Positions 50,428 through 61,339 of a stretch of DNA of 64,000 nucleotides are shown here, piece by piece. The notes beneath the pieces were generated by a model. The model was not told where the DNA came from and searched no databases. It saw nothing but the letters and a program-made list of their open reading frames with translations. Each line of letters starts with the position of its first letter. The first letter of the stretch is position 1. Position numbers and translations under genes: made by a program. This stretch comes from Acidiferrobacterales bacterium (GTDB lineage: Bacteria > Pseudomonadota > Gammaproteobacteria > Acidiferrobacterales > SZUA-150), in NCBI GenBank assembly GCA_947258385.1, contig CAMYII010000094.1, forward strand, positions 24,745 to 88,744. The letters are read 5' to 3'.

Positions 50428-50847
50428 CTAGGCCCGTGCCCAGTCGGGATCGAGCTCCTCCACCACCTCGCTGATGGGCCGTCGCCCGGCGAAGCCCTGA
50501 TGGTAGCCGTGATAGTGGCCAAGTCTGAGCTCGGGAAATTTCCAGCACAGGTAACCGTCGCCGGTGTCGAAATCCACCAGCCACAGCCCCTTGATGACCA
50601 ACCCCAATCGCTCCATCTTGCCGACCCAGCGTTTGACGATGATCTCGTATTGTTTTTCCACGTCCGTGATCTGCGGGTTGGTGGGAAGCATGGCCTCGAG
50701 CTTGCGCCGCACCGGCTCGAGCTCCTCATAGGCCTCCCGGGTGACGCGGCGCACCAGCGGAAACAACGCCATCGCCTCCGCCAGGGTATACACCCGCGGC
50801 TGATTGTACACACCAATCTGATAGGAACTCGTTTGACCCGCCATCAC
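50428..50847 (-). CDS. DUF2203-family protein of unknown function
   Basis: 139 residues, no signal or membrane segment. It shows the DUF2203 layout: YTLAEAMALFPLVRRVTREA near the N-terminus, a helical middle, GLVIKGLWLVDFDTGDGYL and the CW motif LCWKFPELRLGHYHGYH. The family has no assigned reaction. It begins one base after the murJ stop and lies between murJ and ribF, which are usually direct neighbours. The 120 bases down to ribF hold nothing recognisable beyond its start signals. Confidence 0.8.
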   Translation of the reverse strand: MMAGQTSSYQIGVYNQPRVYTLAEAMALFPLVRRVTREAYEELEPVRRKLEAMLPTNPQITDVEKQYEIIVKRWVGKMERLGLVIKGLWLVDFDTGDGYLCWKFPELRLGHYHGYHQGFAGRRPISEVVEELDPDWARA

Positions 50848-50848
50848 G

Positions 50849-52408
50849 TCAATCCAACATCTGCTCCGGCTTTCTCAAGAGCAGCTCGCGGGGCTTGACC
50901 CCGGCGAACAACAACACACCCACGTATATAAGTATACCGATTATGACCCAAAACGATAGACGCAAGATACGTTCCAGGAGCGCGGCCTGCAGCCAGGCTT
51001 GTATATCCCCCGCCCCCCACCACAACACGGCCCCCATGACGGCGCTGGCCAACCCGATGCGAAATAAAAATATCCCCCAGCCGGGAAGCGGGGTGTAGAC
51101 CCCGCGTTTGCGCAAGACGCGGTACAGCAGGGCCGCATTGACAAAGGCCGCCAGCGAGATCGCGAGCGCCAGGCCCACGTGTTGCAGCGGATACACCAGC
51201 AGCAGGCTGAGCGCAATATTGCAGCCAAAGGCGATCATGGCAATCTTCGCCGGCGTCATGGTGTCCTGGCGGGCGAAAAAACCCGGTGCCAGTATTTTGA
51301 CGAGCACGAAGCCCGTCAAACCAAGGGCGAAGGCCATCAAGGCGCGGGCGGTCATCTCGACATCGAAGGCATTGAAGGCGCCGTACTGAAACAGGGTCGT
51401 CAGAATCGGCGCGGCCAGCACGACCAGGCCCACCGAGGCCGGGACCGCAATGAGCACGGCCCAGCGCAGGGCCCAATCCAGCAAACGGCTGAATGCCTCA
51501 CTACCGGCATTGACATGGGTCTTGGACAGGGTCGGCAGGATCACCGTCGCCAGCGCGATGCCGAACACACCCAGGGGGAATTCCATCAGACGGTCGGAAT
51601 AATACAACCACGAGATGCTGCCCGTGACCAGATAGGAGGCCAGGATCCGGTTGACCAGCAGATTGATCTGCGCCACGGAGCTGCCGAAGATGGCGGGCAC
51701 CATTAATTTAAAGACCCGGGCGACGCCCTCGTGACGCTTGACCCGTGGCCGCGGCAGCATGCGCATCTTCCACAGGAACGGCAGCTGGAACAGCAGTTGC
51801 ACCGCACCGGCAATAAACACCCCCCAGGCGAGCGCCATCACCGGCTGTTGCAACCGCGGCGCCACCCACACCACGGCGCCGATCAACACCAGATTGAGCA
51901 GCACCGGCGTGAAGGCCGCTGCCGCGAAACGCCCGCGGCTGTTGAGAATGCCCGCCGCCATCGACACCAACGAAATAAACAGCAGATAGGGGAAGGTGAC
52001 GCGCAGCATCTGCACCGTCAGCCCGTATTTTTCCGCGTCCTGCAGGAACCCGGGGGCCAGCACCATGAGCACGGCCGGCGCCGCCAGCACGCCGATCAGG
52101 GTCACGGCAAAGAGCACCAGCGCGAACACGCCCGTCATATGACTGACGAATAAGCGGGTCTGACGCTCACCGTTACGGGCATCGTATTCGGTGAACACCG
52201 GCACGAAGGCCTGCGAGAACGCGCCCTCACCGAAGATGCGGCGGAAAAAATTGGGAATGGCAAAGGCAACGTAGAAGGCGTCGGCATTCACCGTGGTGCT
52301 GGCGCCGAGGAACTTGGCAAATTCAATATCACGCCACAGGCCGGTGATGCGCGAGATCAGCGTCATGCCGCCGGTAACAGCCGTGGATTTGAGCAACTTG
52401 CGGGACAT
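50849..52408 (-). CDS. murJ: Lipid II flippase MurJ
   Basis: About 519 residues, 14 membrane helices. [40 protein letters not shown] and [12 protein letters not shown] are MurJ (MviN) signatures. It moves lipid II across the inner membrane for peptidoglycan synthesis. The ATG at 52408 is chosen because the frame upstream overlaps the rpsT control region and lacks similarity. Divergent from rpsT. Confidence 0.96.
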   Translation of the reverse strand: MSRKLLKSTAVTGGMTLISRITGLWRDIEFAKFLGASTTVNADAFYVAFAIPNFFRRIFGEGAFSQAFVPVFTEYDARNGERQTRLFVSHMTGVFALVLFAVTLIGVLAAPAVLMVLAPGFLQDAEKYGLTVQMLRVTFPYLLFISLVSMAAGILNSRGRFAAAAFTPVLLNLVLIGAVVWVAPRLQQPVMALAWGVFIAGAVQLLFQLPFLWKMRMLPRPRVKRHEGVARVFKLMVPAIFGSSVAQINLLVNRILASYLVTGSISWLYYSDRLMEFPLGVFGIALATVILPTLSKTHVNAGSEAFSRLLDWALRWAVLIAVPASVGLVVLAAPILTTLFQYGAFNAFDVEMTARALMAFALGLTGFVLVKILAPGFFARQDTMTPAKIAMIAFGCNIALSLLLVYPLQHVGLALAISLAAFVNAALLYRVLRKRGVYTPLPGWGIFLFRIGLASAVMGAVLWWGAGDIQAWLQAALLERILRLSFWVIIGILIYVGVLLFAGVKPRELLLRKPEQMLD

Positions 52409-52582
52409 AAACAGCGCTTGTGCCTTGTTTTTTCCGATCTTATGCCAACAAGCCGGCCGGGGCCTAACCCTTTCTGCGCCGCGCCCGCCTACGGCCGGCG
52501 TCCCGCGGGCGGGATTGACAAACGTGGGCAAAATCCGCATAGTTGCGCGCGTTTTGATCGACAGCACTATTCGGAGAGACCA

Positions 52583-52846
52583 TTGGCCAATTCACCGCAG
52601 GCAAGAAAACGGGCCCGGCAAGCGGACAAACACCGGCTGCACAACACGAGCGAGCGCTCCCGCATGCGCACCTCCGTCAAGAACGTCTTGAAGGCGGTGG
52701 CCGAAGCGGACAACGTCGGCGCGCAGCAGGCCTACAAGGAGGCGACCGCCCTGCTCGACCAGGCCGCCAACAAGGGTCTTATCCACAAAAACAAGGCCGC
52801 CCGCCACAAGAGCCGGCTCAACGCCCGCGTACGCGCCCTGGGCTAG
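52583..52846 (+). CDS. rpsT: 30S ribosomal protein S20
   Basis: 87 residues from a TTG start at 52583, preceded by [26 protein letters not shown] and [20 protein letters not shown] are S20. A TTG start also occurs in E. coli rpsT, where it is part of autoregulation. Divergent from murJ and convergent with proB. Confidence 0.95.
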   Translation: MANSPQARKRARQADKHRLHNTSERSRMRTSVKNVLKAVAEADNVGAQQAYKEATALLDQAANKGLIHKNKAARHKSRLNARVRALG

Positions 52847-52882
52847 CGCGCCGCGCCGTGACGCCACGGCGCCCCCGCCCAC

Positions 52883-54007
52883 TCAGACGACCACCATATT
52901 GTCGCGGTGGATGAGCTCGGGCTCGTCTACGTAACCCAGGATCGATTCGATCGCGTCGCTCGCCTGCCCCATGATGCGGGCCGTCTCACTGGCGCTATAG
53001 TTCACCAGCCCGCGGGCCACCTCACGGCCGCCCTCATCCACACAGGCCACGACCTCCCCGCGCGAGAAATCGCCCTCCACGGCAGTCACGCCCACCGGTA
53101 ACAAACTCCTGCCGGCCTCGCGCAGGACCTTGGCGGCGCCGGCGTCCAGCACCACGCGGCCGCGCACCCGGGCCTGGCTGGCCAGCCACTGTTTGCGCGC
53201 GGCGATGCGCCCGCGGCTGGGCCTGAGATAGGTCCCCACGGCCTCACCGGCCAGGATGCGCTCCAGTACGGCGGCTTCCAGGCCGCTGGCGATGACCGTG
53301 GCCGCCCCCGATCGCGCCGCCTTTTCGGCGGCCACCAGTTTGGTGCGCATGCCGCCGCGACCGAATACGCCTGAGCCCCCGGCCATGGCCATCAGATGTT
53401 CGTCCCCCGCCATACCCTCGGCGATCAGGACGCTACCCGTATGCCGGACCGGATCCTTGTCGTAGAGCCCCGCCTGGTCCGTCAGGATCACCAGCAACTC
53501 CGCCTCCGCCAGATTCGCCACCAGCGCCGCCAGCGTGTCATTGTCGCCAAACCGGATCTCGTCGGTCACCACGGTATCGTTTTCGTTGATCACCGGCACC
53601 ACCCCCAGGCCGAGCAGGGTGCGCAGGGTGGTACGCGCATTGAGATAGCGTTTGCGGTCGGTCAGATCGTCATGGGTCAGCAGCACTTGCGCCGTGTGCA
53701 AACCGTGTCGCTGGAAGGCCGATTCGTAGAGCTGCACCAGGCCCATTTGCCCGATCGCCGCCATGGCCTGCAGATCGTGCAGCGCGTGCGGGCGCTCCCT
53801 GCGGCCCATGCGCTGCATGCCCACGGCGACCGCGCCGGAGCTGACAAGGATCAGCTCGGTGCCGCCTTGGCGCAGGCCCGCCATTTGCGCCACCCAGTCC
53901 TGAATGGCGGCGGTATTGACCCCCTGCCCGTTGGCGGTCAGCAGGGCGCTGCCGATCTTGACCACGCAGCGGCGGGTCTGCCGAAGGCTTTGACGTGTCT
54001 CACTCAT
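52883..54007 (-). CDS. proB: Glutamate 5-kinase ProB
   Basis: 374 residues with both the amino acid kinase domain ([72 protein letters not shown]) and a C-terminal PUA domain. It starts proline synthesis. Six bases downstream of obgE, the common obgE-proB arrangement. Confidence 0.96.
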   Translation of the reverse strand: MSETRQSLRQTRRCVVKIGSALLTANGQGVNTAAIQDWVAQMAGLRQGGTELILVSSGAVAVGMQRMGRRERPHALHDLQAMAAIGQMGLVQLYESAFQRHGLHTAQVLLTHDDLTDRKRYLNARTTLRTLLGLGVVPVINENDTVVTDEIRFGDNDTLAALVANLAEAELLVILTDQAGLYDKDPVRHTGSVLIAEGMAGDEHLMAMAGGSGVFGRGGMRTKLVAAEKAARSGAATVIASGLEAAVLERILAGEAVGTYLRPSRGRIAARKQWLASQARVRGRVVLDAGAAKVLREAGRSLLPVGVTAVEGDFSRGEVVACVDEGGREVARGLVNYSASETARIMGQASDAIESILGYVDEPELIHRDNMVVV

Positions 54008-54013
54008 GCTGTA

Positions 54014-55150
<1,137 letters not shown>

Positions 55151-55156
55151 GAAATG

Positions 55157-55187
55157 AAAAAACCCCGCCTTGTTGCCAAAGCGGGGT
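55157..55187 (-). terminator. Intrinsic terminator downstream of rpmA
   Basis: Read on the minus strand, ACCCCGC pairs with GCGGGGT and is followed by TTTTTT, 31 bases after the rpmA stop. It separates rplU-rpmA from obgE-proB. Confidence 0.88.
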
Positions 55188-55217
55188 CAGGTCCTGCGAG
55201 AGGCTCGCGGCCGCGGC

Positions 55218-55475
55218 TCAGCCGGTGACGATGCTGACCGTCTTGCGCTTGCGCGGACCGCGCACAGCGAATTGGACCGTGCCATTCACCAGCGCGAACA
55301 GCGTGTCGTCCTTGCCGATGCCGACATTGAGCCCGGGATGAAACTTGGTGCCCCGCTGGCGTACCAGGATATTGCCCGCCAGCACCTGCTGGCCGCCGAA
55401 GCGCTTCACGCCCAGGCGTTTGGATTCTGAATCTCTGCCATTGCGCGAGCTGCCGCCCGCCTTTTTGTGTGCCAT
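55218..55475 (-). CDS. rpmA: 50S ribosomal protein L27
   Basis: 85 residues. [20 protein letters not shown] and [15 protein letters not shown] are L27. The N-terminus reaches the peptidyl transferase centre. It begins 3 bases after the rplU stop. Confidence 0.97.
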   Translation of the reverse strand: MAHKKAGGSSRNGRDSESKRLGVKRFGGQQVLAGNILVRQRGTKFHPGLNVGIGKDDTLFALVNGTVQFAVRGPRKRKTVSIVTG

Positions 55476-55478
55476 GAG

Positions 55479-55844
55479 TTAACCCTCGCTCTCTGCCTTT
55501 TTTGCCTTCGGCGCTTTTTTGGCCGCGGCCTTGCCGGCGCCGGCGATGCTCGTGATCTCGAGCTCGGTATAATCCTGTCGATGGCCGGCGTGCTTGCGGT
55601 ACTGCTTGCGGCGCTTCATCTTGAAGATGCGGATCTTCTCGCCACGGCCGTGGCCGAGCACCCGCGCGGTCACCTTCTCCGACAGTGTCGGGGTCCCGAT
55701 GCGCACCTCGTTGTCGTCATTGATCAGCAGCACCCGCTCCAGATCAATGGCCTCGCCCGCCTCGGCGGCCAATTTTTCCACCCGCAGCACATCGCCCGGG
55801 GCGACCCGGTACTGCTTGCCGCCAGTCTCAATAACCGCGTACAT
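55479..55844 (-). CDS. rplU: 50S ribosomal protein L21 with basic C-terminal extension
   Basis: 121 residues; the L21 core (MYAVIETGGKQYRVAPGDVL, KRRKQYRKHAGHRQDYTEL) is followed by about 18 extra residues rich in Lys and Ala (AAKKAPKAKKAE). E. coli L21 has 103 residues. Such tails occur in other proteobacteria and probably bind rRNA. First gene of rplU-rpmA, divergent from ispB. Confidence 0.96.
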   Translation of the reverse strand: MYAVIETGGKQYRVAPGDVLRVEKLAAEAGEAIDLERVLLINDDNEVRIGTPTLSEKVTARVLGHGRGEKIRIFKMKRRKQYRKHAGHRQDYTELEITSIAGAGKAAAKKAPKAKKAESEG

Positions 55845-56015
55845 GATTGGTTCTCCTGCGAAACTCGCTCACATCGGCCATCGCATCACCGCGCTCACGG
55901 CCTCAAAAGGGCGGCCATTCTAACGATAGTCGGAAACCAGGTCAAACGGCTTGACAGGCCGGAACCACCCCCCCTAGCATTGCCCCCCGAGAATAACAGC
56001 GGTACAACCGAATTT

Positions 56016-56984
56016 ATGGACCAACTCGCTATCCGGGGGCTGGTCGAGGCCGATATGCAGGCCGTCGACCGCGAGATCCGCTCACGCCTGCAATCCGATG
56101 TCGCGCTCATTAACCAGCTCGGGCATTACATTATCAATAACGGCGGCAAACGGCTGCGCCCGTTGACCGTATTGCTCAGCAGCAAGGCCTTCGGGTTCGG
56201 CGGCGAGGCCCATATCCAGCTCGCCACCATCATCGAATTCATTCACACGGCCACGCTGCTGCACGACGATGTCGTCGATGACTCCGATATGCGCCGGGGC
56301 CAGTCCACCGCCAACGCCGTCTGGGGCAATGAGGCGAGCGTGCTGGTGGGCGATTTCCTGTACTCGCGCGCCTTCGAAATGATGGTCGAGGTCGGCCGCA
56401 TGGAGGTGATGGACATCCTGTCGCACACGACCAATACCATCGCCGAGGGCGAGGTGATGCAACTCATGAACTGCCACAACCCGGACACCAGCGAGGAAAA
56501 CTACATCGCCGTGATTCGCAGCAAGACCGCGAAACTGTTCGAGGCCGCCACCCAGCTGGGGGCGGTCATCACCGACCAGGACAAGTCAATCTGCTCCACC
56601 ATGGCCGACTACGGCATGCATCTGGGCACGGCCTTTCAGTTGATCGACGATTGCCTCGATTACACCCAGGACAGCCAGACGTTGGGCAAAAACGTGGGCG
56701 ACGACCTGGCCGAAGGCAAGCCCACGCTGCCCCTGATCCACGCCCTGCGCCACGGGGACGGTGAACAACGCCAATTGATCCGCCAGGCCATTGAAGAAGG
56801 CGGCCTGGCGCATATCGACGGGGTCTTGACCGCCATTGAATCCACGGGTTCCATCGCGTACACTGCGCGCCGGGCCGAGGAACAGGCCGAACTGGCGAAG
56901 CAGGCCCTGGCCGCGATCCCTGACTCGCCGTATAAACAGGCGCTGCTCGATCTGGCCTACTTTTCCGTGCATCGTGATCATTAA
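56016..56984 (+). CDS. ispB: Octaprenyl diphosphate synthase IspB
   Basis: 322 residues from the ATG at 56016; the open frame reaches far upstream through rplU but only this part is homologous. GGKRLRPLTVLLSS, the first Asp-rich motif LLHDDVVDDSDMRRG and the second LIDDCLDYT are long-chain prenyl synthase hallmarks. It makes the quinone side chain. Divergent from rplU as in other gammaproteobacteria. Confidence 0.96.
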   Translation: MDQLAIRGLVEADMQAVDREIRSRLQSDVALINQLGHYIINNGGKRLRPLTVLLSSKAFGFGGEAHIQLATIIEFIHTATLLHDDVVDDSDMRRGQSTANAVWGNEASVLVGDFLYSRAFEMMVEVGRMEVMDILSHTTNTIAEGEVMQLMNCHNPDTSEENYIAVIRSKTAKLFEAATQLGAVITDQDKSICSTMADYGMHLGTAFQLIDDCLDYTQDSQTLGKNVGDDLAEGKPTLPLIHALRHGDGEQRQLIRQAIEEGGLAHIDGVLTAIESTGSIAYTARRAEEQAELAKQALAAIPDSPYKQALLDLAYFSVHRDH

Positions 56985-56989
56985 GACTT

Positions 56990-57066
56990 CGGGGTGTAGC
57001 TCAGCCTGGTAGAGCACTGCCTTCGGGAGGCAGGGGCCGGAGGTTCGAATCCTCTCACCCCGACCA
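56990..57066 (+). tRNA. tRNA-Pro (anticodon CGG)
   Basis: CGGGGTG at the 5' end pairs with CACCCCG, followed by ACCA. The anticodon stem CTGCC/GGCAG closes TTCGGGA, giving CGG for CCG codons. The T arm GGAGGTTCGAATCCTCT is standard. 77 bases with CCA. It marks the border between the conserved block and the accessory surface-sugar region. Confidence 0.97.
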
Positions 57067-57168
57067 ATTTACCCAGCCCGCCTGTTCCTATGATTCGCAT
57101 GGCGGTCGCGCCGCCTCTGGCAGCGGCTCAATTAGCCCACGCATAGCGTTATAATCATTTCCGACCCC

Positions 57169-58023
57169 ATGGGCAGCCGCAACGAAATCCTGATCCTTGG
57201 CGCACGCAGCCTTGTGGCGCCCTTGCTGGCAAAGCGTCTTGCCGAGAAAGAGTATTCCGGCCGGTGCCTGAGCCGCACGCCGCCGGATGAGCGCTTAGAC
57301 TTTCCATCCGCTTTCCCGTGGAGCTATCTCGATGCCAAGCAACCCGGGGATTGGGCGCCACCGGAACAAGCCGTGATCTTTTCCCTGATGCCGCTCTGGC
57401 TGGTGCCGCCGCTGCTACCACGACTCGCCGGCAGTCGCCAACTCATCGTCTTCAGCTCCACGAGTGTTTTTTCCAAAGCGACCAGCCGGGACCCCAAGGA
57501 ACGCGCTGTCGCCGAGGATCTCGCCGTGGCCGAAGCGAAGATCGCCGAGTTCTGTACGACTAAGAGTATTCACTGGACCATCCTGCGCCCGACCCTGATC
57601 TACGGCGGCGGCCGGGATCGTAACGTGAGCGCCATCGCCCGGTTCATCCAACGCTGGGGGGTGTTCCCGCTCGTGTATCCCGCCAAGGGACTGCGGCAGC
57701 CGGTGCATGCCGAGGATCTGGCCGGCGCCGCGCTCGCCGCGATGGACAATCCTAAGGCCGTCAATGAATCATTTAATCTCAGCGGCGGGGAAACCCTGAG
57801 CTATCGGGCGATGGTGGAGAGGATTTTCGAGCGCTTGGGACGCAGGCCCCGCATCGTGCCCGTGCCCCTCGGCATGCTAACCGTAGGCTTAAAGGTTTTG
57901 AACCGCTTCAAGCGAACCCCTTACAGCCCCGAGTTGTTCCGACGCATGAATCAGGACCTCGCCTTCGACGCCGATGCGGCGCGCGCCGCCTTGGGCTACG
58001 ACCCGCGCCCTTTCCGGCCGTGA
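57169..58023 (+). CDS. Atypical SDR-family NAD(P)-binding epimerase/reductase
   Basis: 284 residues. A modified nucleotide motif EILILGARSLVAPLLAKRLA opens the Rossmann fold; LIVFSSTSVFSK and LRPTLIYGGGRDRN follow, with HAEDLAGAALAAM toward the C-terminus. The classic YxxxK is not evident, so it is an atypical SDR, often found with surface-polysaccharide genes. The substrate is unknown. Its 3' third is duplicated at 58947-59172. Confidence 0.8.
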   Translation: MGSRNEILILGARSLVAPLLAKRLAEKEYSGRCLSRTPPDERLDFPSAFPWSYLDAKQPGDWAPPEQAVIFSLMPLWLVPPLLPRLAGSRQLIVFSSTSVFSKATSRDPKERAVAEDLAVAEAKIAEFCTTKSIHWTILRPTLIYGGGRDRNVSAIARFIQRWGVFPLVYPAKGLRQPVHAEDLAGAALAAMDNPKAVNESFNLSGGETLSYRAMVERIFERLGRRPRIVPVPLGMLTVGLKVLNRFKRTPYSPELFRRMNQDLAFDADAARAALGYDPRPFRP

Positions 58024-58227
58024 AGCCTGTGGCGTATGCCGGTCAGTGATAGCTCCTTGCCCTTGACCCGCATCCCTGGCACGCGATTACGGTTGGCTGA
58101 TCGACGACCCTTTCTTGACCTCGACAATACCTCGCTCGACCAACAACCTGAAAAGTTTGTCCAAGTGGGACACCCGGACCAGGGTGCGCCATGGGGCCGG
58201 TATGCTCCGCCAGCAACCGGTAGCAGG
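58024..58227. repeat. Mosaic relic: cysC 3' end joined to a glycosyltransferase fragment
   Basis: 58024-58163 matches 59173-59314, the SDR-cysC junction and the last codons of cysC. From 58151 the sequence GTTTGTCCAAGTGG onward follows 60814-60885, inside the first glycosyltransferase gene. The switch falls at AAGTTTGTCCA, shared by cysC and the glycosyltransferase. It is therefore a recombination product and codes for nothing. Confidence 0.85.
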
Positions 58228-58281
58228 TATCGTCTCAATATGCTATTTTATAGTTAGTTAATACTAAACGATTGAAACCCG

Positions 58282-58839
58282 ATGCCAAGCACTGCTGTTC
58301 AACGTCATCGCTGGTCCAGAAGAGAATACGACCATATGATCGCCGCCGGCGTGTTTCACCCGCAGGCGCGTCTTGAGCTTATCGATGGGGAGATCATCAA
58401 CATGACCCCGCAGGGGACTCTTCATGCAACGACCATTCAACTCGTCGAAGATCTGCTGCGTTCGAATTTCGCGACAGGGTATAGCGTCCGAGTGCAGATG
58501 CCGCTAGCCTTGGATGACAACTCCGAACCCGAACCCGATCTTGCGGTGGTAACTGGTAGCCCAAGAGATTACCGGGACGCGCATCCCAGTAGCGCAGTGC
58601 TCATCGTCGAGGTCGCAGACGCCACGCTCGCCTTCGACCGGGAGACGAAGAAAAGAGTGTATGCCCGAAACGGCATTCCGGAATACTGGATCCTCAATCT
58701 CGTCGATCAGAAGCTCGAAGCCTACCGCCAGCCGGAAGGCGAAGACTACACCCACAAGCAAGTTATCGCCGCCGGCGCGCAGGTTTCACCGCTCGCCGCG
58801 CCTGGGGCCGGCATTCCCGTCGCAGAGCTGTTTCCTTAG
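58282..58839 (+). CDS. Uma2-family (DUF820) putative endonuclease
   Basis: 185 residues. The PD-(D/E)XK-like DUF820 fold is visible: RLELIDGEIINMTPQGTLHA, SEPEPDLAVVTG, AVLIVEVADATLAFDRETKK and YARNGIPEYWILNL. Uma2 proteins are abundant in cyanobacteria and scattered elsewhere; their role is unproven. It sits between the two copies of the SDR 3' end, which suggests arrival together with the duplication. Confidence 0.88.
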   Translation: MPSTAVQRHRWSRREYDHMIAAGVFHPQARLELIDGEIINMTPQGTLHATTIQLVEDLLRSNFATGYSVRVQMPLALDDNSEPEPDLAVVTGSPRDYRDAHPSSAVLIVEVADATLAFDRETKKRVYARNGIPEYWILNLVDQKLEAYRQPEGEDYTHKQVIAAGAQVSPLAAPGAGIPVAELFP

Positions 58840-58946
58840 TCGCTGCTGCGGCCGCCCGCGCGGCAGACACCGGCCTCCAATATCGAGAAGGTGTGGTGAT
58901 CAAGCCAAACCGGACACATTGTTAAGCCTATTCTCAAATTACATCA

Positions 58947-59172
58947 GAGCTATCGGGCGATGGTGGAAAGGATTTTCGAGCGCTTGGGACGCAGGCCCCG
59001 CATCGTGCCCGTGCCCCTCGGCATGCTAACCGTAGGCTTAAAGGTTTTGAACCGCTTCGAGGCAACGCCCTACAGCCCCGAATTGTTCCGACGCATGAAT
59101 CAGGACCTCGCCTTCGACGCCGATGCGGCGCGCGCCGCCCTAGGATACGACCCGCGCCCTTTCCGGCCGTGA
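58947..59172 (+). pseudogene. Duplicated 3' fragment of the SDR gene
   Basis: It repeats 57798-58023 without gaps; the encoded peptide starts VERIFERLGRRPRIVPVPLG and ends at the same stop as the parent, with few changes (RFEATPY for RFKRTPY). It lacks the Rossmann domain and cannot be functional. It continues into the intact cysC, so this copy keeps the ancestral right flank. Confidence 0.9.
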
Positions 59173-59237
59173 AGCCTGTGGCGTATGCCGGTCAGTGATG
59201 CAGCTCTTTACCCTCGACCCGCATCCCTGGCACGCGA

Positions 59238-59897
59238 TCACGGCCGGCTGATCGACGACCCTTTCTTGACCTCGACAATGCCTCGCTCGACCAGCAACCC
59301 GAAGAGTTTGTCCACGGATTCCTCGAGCGACTCGGTATCCGTGTTCAGCACGAGATCGGCATGCTCGGGCGCCTCATAGGGTGCGGACACGCCGGTGAAG
59401 TTGGGGATTTCCCCGGCCCGGGCACGCTTATATAATCCTTTGATATCGCGCTCCTCACAGGTCTCCAGCGAGCAGGCGCAATAGACTTCAATAAATTCAT
59501 CGTCGCCGATCAAGTATCGGACACGATTGCGGTCTTCCCTGAACGGCGAGATGAATGCGGTCAGGCTGATGATCCCCGCGTCCAGAAACAGGTTCACCAT
59601 CTCGCTGATACGCCGGATGTTCTCGTGCCGATCCTCGGCGGAGAACCCGAGGTCGGAGCAAAGCCCATGGCGCACGTTGTCCCCGTCGAAGACATAGGTC
59701 CGGATTCCGTGCCGATGCAGCTTCTCTTCCAGGGTATGGGCAAGGGTCGACTTGCCTGAGCCCGACAAACCGGTAAACCAGATCGCGACACTCCTGTGGG
59801 CGTTGAGCTGCTCGCGACGTGCCCGGGTCACCGTGGCGTTGTGCGGCACCACGTTCGGTGATTTATTCTCTGACTTGACCTGCTGAGCCTTGGACAT
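59238..59897 (-). CDS. cysC: Adenylyl-sulfate kinase CysC
   Basis: About 219 residues from the ATG at 59897. P-loop [30 protein letters not shown] and [13 protein letters not shown] are APS kinase blocks. It makes PAPS. No cysDN is next to it; in this setting of glycosyltransferases it may supply PAPS for sugar sulfation rather than sulfate assimilation (inference). Its last codons are duplicated near 58100. Confidence 0.94.
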   Translation of the reverse strand: MSKAQQVKSENKSPNVVPHNATVTRARREQLNAHRSVAIWFTGLSGSGKSTLAHTLEEKLHRHGIRTYVFDGDNVRHGLCSDLGFSAEDRHENIRRISEMVNLFLDAGIISLTAFISPFREDRNRVRYLIGDDEFIEVYCACSLETCEERDIKGLYKRARAGEIPNFTGVSAPYEAPEHADLVLNTDTESLEESVDKLFGLLVERGIVEVKKGSSISRP

Positions 59898-60226
59898 CTT
59901 GCCAACCTTCCTCCCATACATCTCTTAGTCCACCGAGTCTTTTACACTCTTGAAGATAACATATTAAGCCCGTCAGCCATCGTCCATGAAATGCCTTTCT
60001 CGCGAACGTAGAGACGGGGGATCCGAACTGTGATTCCCGCACAAGCGGGAACGCAAAGAATCGCAGAAAACCAGCTGAATTCCAAGTCGCGCCCGCCTCT
60101 GGGGTCAACCTGGCCGCAAAGGCGTCAACGTTATAATGGAAGAGGCCCTGAGCCGGGCCAGCACCGTTTGTCCCTCGAGTCCCCGCGGCAGGCGCTCCTA
60201 AGCGAGCGGCGCGGGCGGTCGCCGGC
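59898..60226. other. Intergenic region with small hairpin
   Basis: About 330 bases upstream of cysC and downstream of the first glycosyltransferase. TTCCCGC/GCGGGAA at 60034-60051 is a small palindrome of a kind widely dispersed in proteobacterial genomes. No gene seen. Confidence 0.5.
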
Positions 60227-61279
60227 TCAGGGATGAGCCACAGGTCTTCGCCGTTCCCGCATTGGCGCCGGCCTCAGACCAGACACTGGGGGCGTCGCCC
60301 GGGTGTAATCGGTTGTGTTCCGATGCGTGGTAGATGCCAGCCGGATTCCCGGCTGGAGCACCGGGGTAGGTGCCTCGAGATCCCCGCGGCCGCGAGCCCA
60401 CGTCACCAAGGTGGCGAGCCCGAGCAAGCCGAACCGCGCCCACACGGCCGCGGTGACGGCCCACATGAGTGGCGCCGGATACTGATGGCGGAAAAACTTG
60501 CGATAGTAGCGCACCATCCCCTTGTGCTTGTGCCACAGCACGCGCATGGGCCGTCCGCGGCAACATGTGCCCTGGTAATGTACCGCCTCGACGTCCGGCA
60601 CGAACAGGATCTGCCAGCCAGCCTTGCGGAAGCGCATGCACCAATCGAGATCGTCGCAGTGCAGGAAGTAGCCCTCATCCATCAACCCCACGCCCGACAG
60701 GGCCTCACGCGTCACCAGCATGAACGCGCCGGAGATCGCCTCAAGGTAGGTCGGCTTCGTGGGCAGCGGCTGTTTGGCCAAGATAAAGTTGCGAAAACGG
60801 GGATGCTTAGGGAAGAGTTTGTCCAAGTGGAGCACCCGCACCAGGGTCCGCCAGGGGGTCGGTACGCTGCGCCGGCAGCCGGCCTGCTCGGTCCCGTCCG
60901 GATTGCGGAGCAGGCAGCCGGCCATCCCGGCCTCGGGATGGGCCGCCATCGCCTTCAGCATCTTTGGCAGGGTATCACTGGAGATGATGCAGTCGGGGTT
61001 CAGGAGCAGAACAAAATCACCGGACGCCTGTTTGAGGGCAATATTATTGGCCCGTGTGAAACCCAGGTTACGCCCGTTTGCGATGATTCGCAGGCGGCGG
61101 TCGGTACCGGCGACGCTCTTCAGCAGTGCCAGGCTACCATCGGTGGAGCCATTATCGACGACGAAAACCTCGAGGGGAACGGGGGACGCGAGCGCACCAC
61201 GCACCGCCTCGGTCAAAAGCGGGCCGGCGTTAAAATTAACGATAATGATAGAAACAACTGGCTGTGTCTCCGCCCGCAT
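60227..61279 (-). CDS. Family 2 glycosyltransferase
   Basis: 350 residues. GT-A fold: VVSIIIVNFNAGPLLTEAV, VVDNGSTDGSL, LNPDCIISSDTL (DxD-like) and SGAFMLVTREAL, then a C-terminal part with a hydrophobic stretch (PAPLMWAVTAAVWARFGLLG) that may anchor it to the membrane. Resembles rhamnosyltransferase-type GT2 enzymes of O-antigen or capsule clusters. The acceptor is unknown. Part of the gene (60814-60885) is echoed in the mosaic relic at 58 kb. Confidence 0.9.
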   Translation of the reverse strand: MRAETQPVVSIIIVNFNAGPLLTEAVRGALASPVPLEVFVVDNGSTDGSLALLKSVAGTDRRLRIIANGRNLGFTRANNIALKQASGDFVLLLNPDCIISSDTLPKMLKAMAAHPEAGMAGCLLRNPDGTEQAGCRRSVPTPWRTLVRVLHLDKLFPKHPRFRNFILAKQPLPTKPTYLEAISGAFMLVTREALSGVGLMDEGYFLHCDDLDWCMRFRKAGWQILFVPDVEAVHYQGTCCRGRPMRVLWHKHKGMVRYYRKFFRHQYPAPLMWAVTAAVWARFGLLGLATLVTWARGRGDLEAPTPVLQPGIRLASTTHRNTTDYTRATPPVSGLRPAPMRERRRPVAHP

Positions 61280-61339
61280 GATACCTCCCCTCTCGCCTTC
61301 GTTGTTATGCTCGAACGCGCCTTCCGCCCCCCGAAAGAG

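Noticed and set aside
56990..57170. tRNA-Pro as an island integration site
   Set aside because: The accessory region starts right after it, but I found no integrase and no repeat of the tRNA 3' end within the window.
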